A stretch of 39,670 nucleotides of DNA from Planctomycetota bacterium. Lineage in GTDB: Bacteria > Planctomycetota > B15-G4. The stretch covers positions 1-39,670 of the forward strand of contig JAJDER010000028.1 in NCBI GenBank assembly GCA_029259725.1, in the 5' to 3' direction. Shown here piece after piece: positions 33,301 through 39,670 of this stretch (positions within the stretch are counted from its first letter, which is position 1; the number at the start of each line of letters is the position of its first letter). Made by a program: the position numbers and the translations under genes. The notes beneath the pieces were generated by a model, which did no database searches, was not told where the DNA came from, and saw only the letters and a list, made by a program, of their open reading frames with translations.

Positions 33301-33834
33301 CGGGCGGGGCCGTGCCTGTTCCGCCTGGCCTTCTTCGAGGGCAACGGCCAGCCGGCCGCCCTGCTCAAGGAAGCCCAGTTGCAGCGGCTGCAGCGCCCCG
33401 ACGACCTGATGGCCATGTGGGCCGAACTCACCGCGCTCGAGGCCTTCGGCGCCTGGAGCGACGCCGAGAAGGCCATGCGCAACCTGGCCGAGCGCTTCGG
33501 CAAGACCCACGACATGGACCGCCTCTGGTCCAACTTCGTGGACATGGCCCGGCGCCGACCGGACGATCCGCAGGTGCTCTTCCGTGCCGGAATCCTCAAG
33601 TTGCTGAGCGGGCAATACAGCCAATCCGCGGACTTCTTCTCCTCGGCGCGCATGGCGCTCCCCGCGGACGAGGCCGGCAACGCCTCCCGCATGGCCTCGT
33701 GGCAGGCCCGGGCGCACTTCCACGCCGGGGGGCGCCCACAGGCGCGCGCGGTGCTCGAGGAGGCCGTGCGCCTGAACCCCGGAGACCTCATGCTGCACCG
33801 CCGCCTCCGGGCGCTGAGTGGAGGGTCACCGTGA
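30322..33834 (+). CDS. Wzy/O-antigen ligase-like membrane protein with a large TPR tail
   Basis: Wzy_C-family enzymes polymerise or ligate lipid-linked glycan at the outer face of the inner membrane. Residues 1-565 hold about 12-14 transmembrane helices. The family motif is at ~393-445: YRADAWRNSTQIVRDHP, GIGPHTF and, after a loop, PHPHNMALYVAQAGGLG. Residues ~580-1170 are soluble TPR-like repeats (AHDAVRRALRLDRTTPRAHEVL, LLAQLYMRADMHREAAEEFERAL, ILKLLSGQYSQSADFFSSARMAL, PQARAVLEEAVRLNPGDLMLHR). At 1170 residues it is more than twice the usual length of such ligases. The ATG at 30322 lacks a ribosome binding site but follows a short coupled frame. The stop overlaps the next start as GTGA. A glycan-polymerase role is likely; the exact substrate is unknown. 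Confidence 0.85.
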   Translation: MLSLRLVAALSLWPVVAVLGVQAYMATVRASALDSRVPQGLVLCAAGAAVGWALAWIDGRLRSGPGRPRAGTASVGLSLLVVFLTATAFSHVGAHTSIKVLREEVALELAWLYPTLALLAPLILARSSRRVDAADQLLVLALGACALDGAFLFLSAPVALCLALTALAAQLAADGRRLPISGMLIAAATFVAIMGVATEVGLNQLTAVPSWRWILASAALAVAVAVRRRGADDWRRLLAAPTVAALLVAVCGVILTAYLAQTVHPDPALNTRLYLFRQHPNFLAPFFLFHGLLAVGLGCTRGGRSRLWLLGALLLFASTFMTDSNTGKAAMALGLVAIPALYVLRRVARVVPLKLVLGLGVAVPLVLAGAALTLGGDDARSFMGSRIERFEKSVDYRADAWRNSTQIVRDHPALGIGPHTFLSVERFKPGSRFFNEPQPPHPHNMALYVAQAGGLGALLAALVWGLLLLRSLWSFFAAFPRAADAPAPMLLASLLAAVLALLAANMLDLGLALMTVVPGPLFLLTGLAAASDRPRPALRPGPAALLGLVLLSILVTAGLLPVHARTLMEKAHLLAFDSSRTNDSRLMGEAHDAVRRALRLDRTTPRAHEVLSRWLESSAGGLEEARDLMLDLIALAPQDGASHGLLAQLYMRADMHREAAEEFERALSVGHGSVHQNRDRADRIWCLARIGERELAERALFDAIRLDRGVIVNMTWGANAAGDRVLRVGGGVPQPPIELVSVVQSIQAVNLADEAAGVEVSRNTWMDTYNAFRDAGRDDLALECLGHVETHVEGIREEGTLFSEQARIAEAAGDLERARQLFLDAQEISGRDYFGVLAAGVALKMGESGEASVLGEAALAGTAEILDLPTAFRDFFKNQSATFLSEGRLLEAADSLHRTLLYQEDIIERARILLRVGELCNDGGDHTRATEVILDGLDHLHAKPFPAALLQESETISLPGRLADQLGRAWAGQGLGPAERQAAAWGWSHFFSSRAGPCLFRLAFFEGNGQPAALLKEAQLQRLQRPDDLMAMWAELTALEAFGAWSDAEKAMRNLAERFGKTHDMDRLWSNFVDMARRRPDDPQVLFRAGILKLLSGQYSQSADFFSSARMALPADEAGNASRMASWQARAHFHAGGRPQARAVLEEAVRLNPGDLMLHRRLRALSGGSP

Positions 33835-36086
33835 GGCGCCTCGCCGGCCCCACCGTGTTCGTGCTCGCGTTGCTGCTCCGGCTCGCCTACGTCGTCGAGC
33901 ACGACGATGTCCTGGGCCTCGACTACAGCAAGCTCTCGCAGACGGACAACCACGTGTTCGCCGTCTGGGCCGAGGTCATCGCCGATGGCGACTGGCTCTG
34001 CCGCGACCAACCCCATGCGTACCACCTCTGGACCCGCGACGTGGCTCCGGAGAGCCGCTGGCTCGAGTGGTACGGCGGGGAGCAGACCTTCCACCAGGCA
34101 CCGCTCTACCCCTACATGGTGGCGGCGGTGTACGCGACGGTCGGACGCGCCCACCTGATGGTCGGGATCATGCAGGCCGTGCTGGGCGCGCTGGCCTGCT
34201 GGCTGACGTTCGCCATCGCCCGGCGCGCGTGCGGCCTGCGCACCGGCGTGATCGCCGGGCTGCTGCTCACCTTCCTCGGCAGTCACTACTTCTACGACGC
34301 CTTCATCCTGCGCGACGGCCCGATGGCCTTCTTCGTGGCCCTCGCGACCTTCGCGATCCAGCGCGCCGTGGACCGCGACAAGGGCTGGGACTGGCTCGCC
34401 GCGGGCGCGTCGCTGGGACTCTTCACGCTGGCCAAGGAGACCGGGCCGGCGCTGCTGGTGCTCACTCTCGTCGGTCTGGCGTGGCTTCACCGCGGCGCCC
34501 CGCGGCGGGCCCTGCTGCTGGTCGGCGTCACCCTGGTCGGCTGGCTGCTGGTCACGAGCCCGGCCTTCCTGCGCAACCACGAGGTCGGCGCGCCGTTGTT
34601 CAAGCTCAGCACCCGCGGCCCGGAGGTCTTCGTCACCGGCAACGCGCGCGGGCAGGACGGCGTCGGCTGGGACCCCCCCGCCGACCTGATGCGTGAGATC
34701 CTCATGGACAGCAACTTCCGGCTGGGCAAGGCGATGGCGCTGACCGTCGCCACGCACCGCGCCGATCCGTGGGGATACGTCGAGCTGCTCGGGCACAAGA
34801 CGTGGGCCTTCCTGAACGGCTACGAGGTTCCCAACAACACGAACTACTACCTCTCCCGCGCACACCTCACGACACTGCGGATCGGCCTCGTGTCGATGAC
34901 CTTCCTCGCGCCGGCCGCCCTGCTCGGGCTGCTGCTGGGACTCTCCAGGCGGCGAAAGCTGGTGGTGCCCTACCTGATGTTCGGCGCCGTCGCGGCCTCG
35001 GTGATCCTGCTCTACATCCTGTCGCGCTTCCGGGTGCAGGCGCTCCCCTTGTTCGCCGTCTTCGGCGCCGTGTTCGTGGACTGGGTGCTGTCCGCCGTGG
35101 CCGCGCGGCGCACCATCGCCCTGACCTGCATGGCCGTGCCCTTCGTGGCGCTGGTCGCCTGGTGCTGGCCCGAACGCGATCCCTACGACGAGACCAACCG
35201 CAACGCGAGCGTGATGCTGGCGCACATCAAGGCCGGCGACTTCGACCAGGCCCGCCACTTCCGCGATCGCATGGTCGACGTCATCGCCCGCAGCGACCCC
35301 TCGCGCTTCGACGCCTCCCTGACCTGGAAGCTGGCGGCCCTCGACGAGGCCTTCGCCGCCATGGAGGTGGCCCTGGACCACCCCGAGAGCAACGCCGAGC
35401 ACTGGCTCGGACTCGGGCGCGGCTACGCCTCGCTGTTGCCCATCACCAAGCGCGGCGAACGTGTCGAGTTCACCGAGCTGGCCCTGGGTGCCTACGGCCT
35501 CGCGCTGGAGACGGACCCCGATGTGGTCGGCGCGTACCACGGCATGGGCACGGTCCACGGCACCCTCGAGGACCTGCCCACGGCGTTGCACCTGTTCCGC
35601 AAGGAGCTCGAGTTCCACCCGGACCACGCCGAGAGTCACCGGGATGCCGGTCTGATCTTCTTCGCCTGGGCCCAGCACCCGGCGGCCCTCGCGCACTTCC
35701 GTGAGAGCCTCGCGCTCGGCCTCGAGGATGCCCAGGCCCTCGCCTGCGCGGCGTTCGTGCACATCAACACCAGCCTCATGGACCATCCGCCGGTGCGCGT
35801 GCGCGGCGAGGCCGTGGAGGTCTACGACCCCGCCCAGGGACTGGCCTTCGCGCTGCGTTCCCTGGAGCTGGACCCCGACGACGAGATCGTGCGCGAGCAG
35901 TGCGCAACGGTGCTCTACACCCACGATCGGATGGACGAGGCCCAGGCGCTCCTGATCTCGCTGGCCGGGGACCTCCCGCACCGCTCCGCCGAACTCCGCG
36001 AGCGCGTGCGGCTCTATCGCGCCGCGTGGACTCAGCGCCAACCGCCCGCGGGAAGCGCGACGCCCGACGGTGAAGGCGAACCGTGA
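33831..36086 (+). CDS. GT39/ArnT-type membrane glycosyltransferase with TPR tail
   Basis: A 751-residue protein starting with GTG in a GTGA overlap with the Wzy gene. The first ~440 residues have about 10-11 transmembrane helices and the layout of the dolichyl/polyprenyl-phosphate-sugar transferases (GT-C fold): an early acidic loop (YVVEHDDVLGLDYSKLSQTDN), FHQAPLYPYMVAAVYATVG, RDGPMAFFVALATF, and LAKETGPALLVL. These enzymes move a sugar from a lipid carrier to a lipid or protein acceptor outside the membrane. Residues ~450-740 are TPR repeats (LALGAYGLALETDPDVVGAYHGMG, TALHLFRKELEFHPDHAESHRDAG, LAFALRSLELDPDDEIVREQCA). The TPR tail may hold an acceptor or partner. The acceptor is unknown; O-glycosylation of exported proteins is one possibility. 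Confidence 0.85.
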   Translation: MRRLAGPTVFVLALLLRLAYVVEHDDVLGLDYSKLSQTDNHVFAVWAEVIADGDWLCRDQPHAYHLWTRDVAPESRWLEWYGGEQTFHQAPLYPYMVAAVYATVGRAHLMVGIMQAVLGALACWLTFAIARRACGLRTGVIAGLLLTFLGSHYFYDAFILRDGPMAFFVALATFAIQRAVDRDKGWDWLAAGASLGLFTLAKETGPALLVLTLVGLAWLHRGAPRRALLLVGVTLVGWLLVTSPAFLRNHEVGAPLFKLSTRGPEVFVTGNARGQDGVGWDPPADLMREILMDSNFRLGKAMALTVATHRADPWGYVELLGHKTWAFLNGYEVPNNTNYYLSRAHLTTLRIGLVSMTFLAPAALLGLLLGLSRRRKLVVPYLMFGAVAASVILLYILSRFRVQALPLFAVFGAVFVDWVLSAVAARRTIALTCMAVPFVALVAWCWPERDPYDETNRNASVMLAHIKAGDFDQARHFRDRMVDVIARSDPSRFDASLTWKLAALDEAFAAMEVALDHPESNAEHWLGLGRGYASLLPITKRGERVEFTELALGAYGLALETDPDVVGAYHGMGTVHGTLEDLPTALHLFRKELEFHPDHAESHRDAGLIFFAWAQHPAALAHFRESLALGLEDAQALACAAFVHINTSLMDHPPVRVRGEAVEVYDPAQGLAFALRSLELDPDDEIVREQCATVLYTHDRMDEAQALLISLAGDLPHRSAELRERVRLYRAAWTQRQPPAGSATPDGEGEP

Positions 36087-37714
36087 CGCCACGCGCCGCC
36101 ATCCGACGCACCGTCATGCGACGCACCGCCCGCGCGCGGTCACCGGCCTGGGCCTGGCTGCTGCTCTGCGCCGGGCTGCTCGCCGGTTGCGGCGGCTCCG
36201 ACCCCGGCTCCGGGCGACCGACCGGAGCCGGACCGGACCCACGCCCCGACCTGTTGCTCGTCGTCGTCGACACGTTGCGCGCCGACCACCTCTCGGCCTA
36301 CGGCTACCCGCGACCCACCACGCCCTTCCTGCAGCAGGTCGGCCAGCAAGGCACGGTGTTCGAGGACGCCACGGCGCAATCGAGCTGGACCCTGCCGTCC
36401 ATGGCCAGCCTGTTCTCGGGCCGTCACCTGTTCGTGAATGCGCAGCGACTGCCGGCCACGCCCAGCCTGGCCGAACAGCTCGCCGAGGCCGGCTACGAGA
36501 CCGTCGGCTTCGTCGGCAACCCGGCCGTCAGCCGCGGCGGCCAATACGATCGCGGCTTCGAGACCTGGATCACGCGCGACGACACCGGCGGCGAGACCTG
36601 GACCGCCCCCGACCTCGAGGACGCCCTCACGCGCTTCCTCGCCGCGCATCCTCCCGGCGAGCGCCCACGCCTCTACTACCTGCACTATCTCGACCCGCAC
36701 TGGCCCTACGAACCGCGCACCGCGGAGCGCCTCCCCGGCGAGGTCGTGCTGAGCGACCAGACGCTGGCGGCCTGGGTCACGCGCGTGCAGGCCAGCCCCG
36801 AGGGCGATCCGCTGCGTACCGACGCGGACCTCGACCGCCGCTACGTGCTCGAGCAGATCGACAACTACGACCGCGAGGTGGCCGAGACCGACGCGTCCAT
36901 CGCCCGCGCGGTCGGCGCCATCGACGCCAGCCGGGCGCCGGGGCGTGAGCGGCTGCTCGTCGTGGCCAGCGACCACGGAGAGGGACTCTGGGACCACGAG
37001 CACCACCCCGGTGTCGTCGCGCGCCTCGAATTGCCCGAGACGCCCTCGATCCGCGAGGTCTTCTTCCGCGACCACAGCTACCACCTCTATCAGGAGCTGC
37101 TGCACACGCCCCTGATCGTCTCGGGCCCGGGCTTCCCGGCCGGTGCGCGCGTGGCCGCTCCCGTGGAGAACGTCGACATCCTGCCCACCCTGCTGCGTGC
37201 CGCGGGAGTGTCGGCGCCCCCCGACCTCGACGGGCATGCGCTGCAGGACGTGATCACCGGCGAGGCCCGCCGCGACTTCGTGTTCGCGCATTCGAACGAG
37301 GGCACCGCGGTGCGCGCGGTGGATTCGGGCTGGAAGCTGCACTGGCCCACGGACACGGGCTTCTCGTTCGCCATGCAGGCTCAGCTCTACCGGCTCGCCG
37401 ACGATCCCAGCGAGCGCGACGACCGCAAGGACACCGAGGTCGAGCTGTACCGCAACCTGCTCAGGATCCGCGAACAGGCCGCGGCCGCGTATCGCAAGGC
37501 GCGTCTCTTCGACGAGGCCGGCCACCTCGGCGACCCGGCCCACACCGATGTGCTGGAGCAGTTCGGCTACGTCGACACGGGCAACCCGGACACGGGCAAC
37601 CCGGACACGGGCAACCCGGACGCGGCCGATCCGGGTGCGGCCGACCCCGATGCGGGCCGTTCGGACCAGCGCCCTCCGGATGGCGGCGAGGCGACGCCGA
37701 TCGACGGTCGCTGA
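36083..37714 (+). CDS. Sulfatase-superfamily lipoprotein lacking the CxPxR motif
   Basis: A 543-residue protein beginning with GTG in a GTGA overlap with the GT39 gene; ATG 36116 is an alternative. The lipobox is LLAGC (C36). The alkaline phosphatase/sulfatase fold is clear: LLLVVVDTLRADHLSAYGY (metal Asp), TPSLAEQLAEAGYET, VVASDHGEGLWDHEHH, HTPLIVSGPG and VENVDILPTLLRAAG. At the nucleophile site, where sulfatases have C/S-x-P-x-R, it has SSWTLPSMASLFSG. Thus the nucleophile may be Ser or Thr, and the enzyme may be a phosphatase or phospho-transferase or use another mechanism. The C-terminus ends with a 15-base repeat giving DTGNP units. It closes the coupled Wzy-GT39 operon, so it probably acts on the same glycan. 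Confidence 0.87.
   Translation: MTPRAAIRRTVMRRTARARSPAWAWLLLCAGLLAGCGGSDPGSGRPTGAGPDPRPDLLLVVVDTLRADHLSAYGYPRPTTPFLQQVGQQGTVFEDATAQSSWTLPSMASLFSGRHLFVNAQRLPATPSLAEQLAEAGYETVGFVGNPAVSRGGQYDRGFETWITRDDTGGETWTAPDLEDALTRFLAAHPPGERPRLYYLHYLDPHWPYEPRTAERLPGEVVLSDQTLAAWVTRVQASPEGDPLRTDADLDRRYVLEQIDNYDREVAETDASIARAVGAIDASRAPGRERLLVVASDHGEGLWDHEHHPGVVARLELPETPSIREVFFRDHSYHLYQELLHTPLIVSGPGFPAGARVAAPVENVDILPTLLRAAGVSAPPDLDGHALQDVITGEARRDFVFAHSNEGTAVRAVDSGWKLHWPTDTGFSFAMQAQLYRLADDPSERDDRKDTEVELYRNLLRIREQAAAAYRKARLFDEAGHLGDPAHTDVLEQFGYVDTGNPDTGNPDTGNPDAADPGAADPDAGRSDQRPPDGGEATPIDGR
37574..37648 (+). repeat. 15-base tandem repeat in the sulfatase-like gene
   Basis: The unit GACACGGGCAACCCG occurs three times without change (37574-37618), followed by two diverged copies (GACGCGGCCGATCCG and GGTGCGGCCGACCCC, to 37648). 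It encodes DTGNP/DAADP-type five-residue repeats near the C-terminus. Identical copies suggest recent slippage, so copy number may vary between strains. Confidence 0.85.
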
Positions 37715-37738
37715 GCCCGGCACACCCGCGGCAGCGGC

Positions 37739-38965
37739 TCAGGCCGGGAGATCGCGGGCGTCCACCAGGCTGTAGACACGGCCGTTGCGGCTCGGATCGC
37801 TGTTGTCGGAGGCGGAGAAGTACAGGTAGTTGCCCCACAGCGAGTAGGCGCCACGGCCCTGACCACGCACGACGTCGTGCAGTGAGTCGGCCGGTCCGAG
37901 CGGCACTCCGTCCTCGCAGAGCACCAGCTGCGACATGTGGCCCACGGTCGGCACGCGCGTGATGTGGCAATGCCCGGTCTCGGGGTGACTCCAGCCGAGG
38001 CGCAACGTGACGCGGTGCTGCGTGGCGTCCGACAGGCTGTCGCCGCGCGGGGCCGTCGCCCGCGCCTCGCTCGGCCGGGTCGCCGTGCAGTACACCATCT
38101 CGGTCAACAACTCCTCGCGGTAGTAGTGCGGGAAGCGCGCGCGCAACTCCGGTGTGAGCCGGTCGCGTCCCGTCGCCGCCGACGACTCGACGAAGCTCCA
38201 GTCGTCGACCACGAACAACCGCGTGACGTCCGCCATGAGCTCGTGGATGCGGATCCGGTTGAGGTGGTCCTGGTCGGCGCGGTCGTTGACCACCGGATGC
38301 TGCAGGTGGGCCCAGTCGGCGACGGCGACCATGTCCGGGTTGTCCGTGTCGAACTCGTGCACGAGGCGCGGCGGCCGGTGGTGACCGTTCCAGCAGTGGT
38401 AGCTGCCGTGGGAGAAGTACAGGCGTCCACCCGGGCGCAGCAGGTCATGGCAGCGTTGCAGCATGGCCCTCGGGTCGATGACGTGCTCGGTCACCACCAG
38501 CATGAACACCGCGTCGAACGAGGCATCGGGCCAGGGCGCATCGACGATGTCGCCCTTGTGCACCTCGGCATCGTCGAAACCGCTCACGAACGAGCCCAGC
38601 GCCAAGGGCATCTCGTGGAAGCTGGCCGATTCGTAGTGATGCGACTCGCTCAGGCCCCGGTCCTGGATCGTGCGTGCCTCGACGTCCACGTCGAAGTCGA
38701 GGCCGCGGTAGCTCTTCGCCCCGCGCCCCAGCATCAGCGGCGCGTGCCAGCACCAGCCGCACCCGACCTCCAGCACGTCCTTGCCGCGCAAGCCGACGGC
38801 GCCATCGACCTCGTCCACGATGGTCTTCCAACCCGCGTCGAGAGTCTGCTGCAGCGTGGCGACCACCAGGGAGCGATCGGGCCCACCGGGACGCAGCCGT
38901 TGAAGCGCCGCGTCGAGGTCCGGGTCCGTGGCGAGTGTCCCGGCGGGCTTCAGCGACTCTTTCAT
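37739..38965 (-). CDS. SAM-dependent methyltransferase (class I)
   Basis: A 408-residue protein with a strong ribosome binding site (AGGAGGAAG, 9 bases before the ATG). The SAM-binding motif I is KDVLEVGCGWCWHAP (62-76). Further motifs are YRGLDFDVDVEA, DAPWPDASFDAVFMLVVTEHVIDP and LLRPGGRLYFSHGSYHCW. This fits class I small-molecule or sugar methyltransferases of the type often found in glycan loci. The C-terminal ~130 residues (VTLRLGWSHPETGHCH, AYSLWGNYLYFSASDNSDPS) are beta-rich and unlike the catalytic core; their role is unknown. It converges with the sulfatase-like operon. The substrate cannot be told from the sequence. Confidence 0.85.
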   Translation of the reverse strand: MKESLKPAGTLATDPDLDAALQRLRPGGPDRSLVVATLQQTLDAGWKTIVDEVDGAVGLRGKDVLEVGCGWCWHAPLMLGRGAKSYRGLDFDVDVEARTIQDRGLSESHHYESASFHEMPLALGSFVSGFDDAEVHKGDIVDAPWPDASFDAVFMLVVTEHVIDPRAMLQRCHDLLRPGGRLYFSHGSYHCWNGHHRPPRLVHEFDTDNPDMVAVADWAHLQHPVVNDRADQDHLNRIRIHELMADVTRLFVVDDWSFVESSAATGRDRLTPELRARFPHYYREELLTEMVYCTATRPSEARATAPRGDSLSDATQHRVTLRLGWSHPETGHCHITRVPTVGHMSQLVLCEDGVPLGPADSLHDVVRGQGRGAYSLWGNYLYFSASDNSDPSRNGRVYSLVDARDLPA

Positions 38966-39008
38966 CGAAGGCTTCCTCCTGGGTGCGGGCCCACCGGCGC
39001 TCGGAGCT

Positions 39009-39670
39009 TCACGGCGAATAGAACTGCCCGGCCAGCTCGTCCGTCGAGACGATGCCGTACGCGCGGCCCCCGATCGCGTCGGTGGGGCAGCACGCGGCTC
39101 CCGCGTTCACGACGACCTGGAGCACGCTGCCGTCGAACTGTCCCATCGCCCTGGCGTAGGCATGGTACGCATCCCAGGGCTGCGGCTCCCAGCTGGCCTT
39201 CCCCACGTAGAGCGCCACCCGTGGGGACAGGCTCTCGCCCCGTTCGACCGCGCCGAACACGTCGAGTGCATCGAAGCCCGGGTGGAAGGCCACGCCGAGG
39301 TGCGGGTCATAGAGCGTCCAGCCGTGCCCGGGCAGTTCGACCTCCAGGCTCTGATGCGCCACGTGTGCCGCATCCAGGCCGAGCCACTGCACGAGCCGAC
39401 TTCGCACGCCCAGCTGATCGAGCAGCAGGGCCATCGCACGCGCGGTGGTGCCGCAGGCCAGCGCCGCGGGGGCTCGCCGCCGGAACAAGCCCTGGACGAA
39501 GCCCGGCGGGTCGGCGTTGAAGGCCGCGTCGTCGGCTTGCCCGCCGTCGCTCGCGCCGGTCATGAAGGCGAAGACCACGGCCACGTTGACCTCGACCGAG
39601 TCGCCGTAGGCCAGCGCCGTGGTGAGGCCGCCGGAGACCGCGCCGTCGCCTGGCGCGGCGCCGGCGTCGG
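39009..39670 (-). CDS. Transglutaminase-like protein (5' end cut by window edge)
   Basis: The frame is open to the window edge, so the N-terminus is missing; GTG 39584 is an internal candidate only. The possible catalytic triad of the transglutaminase-like fold is in order: Cys in ALACGTTARAMALLLDQLGV, His in HVAHQSLEVEL, and Asp in GWTLYDPHLGVAF. These proteins cleave or crosslink peptide bonds or act as unusual peptidases. The segment visible above 39584 (AYGDSVEVNVAVVFAFM) reads as normal coding sequence. It is 43 bases upstream of the methyltransferase on the same strand, so both may be one transcript. Confidence 0.75.
   Translation of the reverse strand, partial: DAGAAPGDGAVSGGLTTALAYGDSVEVNVAVVFAFMTGASDGGQADDAAFNADPPGFVQGLFRRRAPAALACGTTARAMALLLDQLGVRSRLVQWLGLDAAHVAHQSLEVELPGHGWTLYDPHLGVAFHPGFDALDVFGAVERGESLSPRVALYVGKASWEPQPWDAYHAYARAMGQFDGSVLQVVVNAGAACCPTDAIGGRAYGIVSTDELAGQFYSP

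Noticed and set aside
30805..33798. A minus-strand open frame of 997 codons opposite the Wzy-like gene
   Set aside because: It mirrors the codon bias of the real gene, has no recognisable motif and is Gln/His/Glu/Gly-rich as expected for a shadow frame.
33213..36092. A minus-strand open frame of 959 codons opposite the GT39-like gene
   Set aside because: Same reason: a shadow of a coding strand with clear membrane and TPR segments.

Overview
The window is a very GC-rich (roughly 70%) piece of bacterial chromosome, densely packed with genes on both strands. I see no rRNA, tRNA, CRISPR array, insertion sequence or phage gene. Several traits point to Planctomycetota, probably a marine lineage near the poorly characterised 'Poly30'-type genomes: a TPR protein carrying RNA-polymerase alpha C-terminal domains, several FG-GAP/ASPIC, TPR and sulfatase proteins, a secreted-protein module typical of that group inserted in a sulfatase, many genes without a clear Shine-Dalgarno site, and peptidoglycan synthesis by MurA. 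The taxon is inference from gene content, not from a marker phylogeny.

Region 1 (1-6771, all minus strand) is housekeeping: ffh, rpsP, a histone-tailed HhH-GPD-like protein and maf form one run; a secreted sulfatase lies downstream of murA. Region 2 (6797-20919) starts with a well-formed sigma70-type promoter for the TPR/alpha-CTD gene, followed by ruvA. It continues with the opposing mnmG, an orphan ABC ATPase coupled to a five-heme cytochrome c, two tandem paralogous lipoproteins, ribD and miaB (minus), and a TPR / FG-GAP / peptidyl-prolyl isomerase operon joined by ATGA overlaps. Region 3 (20954-26410) holds two membrane-anchored zinc-ribbon proteins, a small TPR protein, mnmA, and a yajC-yraN-secreted aminopeptidase P run.

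Region 4 (26427-39670) looks like a surface-glycan locus. A polyisoprenyl-phosphate sugar-1-phosphate transferase starts lipid-linked glycan assembly. A Wzy/O-antigen-ligase protein and a GT39-type glycosyltransferase, both with long TPR tails, and a sulfatase-family lipoprotein follow each other with 4-base stop/start overlaps. A lipoprotein with an HExxH motif points away from them. A SAM methyltransferase and a transglutaminase-like protein (cut by the window edge) are at the end.

The most interesting signal is the ~380-base gap before the Wzy gene (29940-30321). It contains a near-consensus sigma54 -24/-12 promoter, an 18-codon reading frame with a good ribosome binding site, and a strong intrinsic terminator. 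After these comes an 11-codon reading frame with its own ribosome binding site that ends 3 bases before the Wzy start. Together they suggest a sigma54-controlled, attenuated and translationally coupled glycan operon, or a small RNA in front of it. A second signal is that maf and ribD have no ATG or GTG that keeps their conserved N-terminus, but both have an in-frame CTG overlapping the previous stop codon (CTGA), mirroring the ATGA/GTGA junctions used elsewhere in the window.
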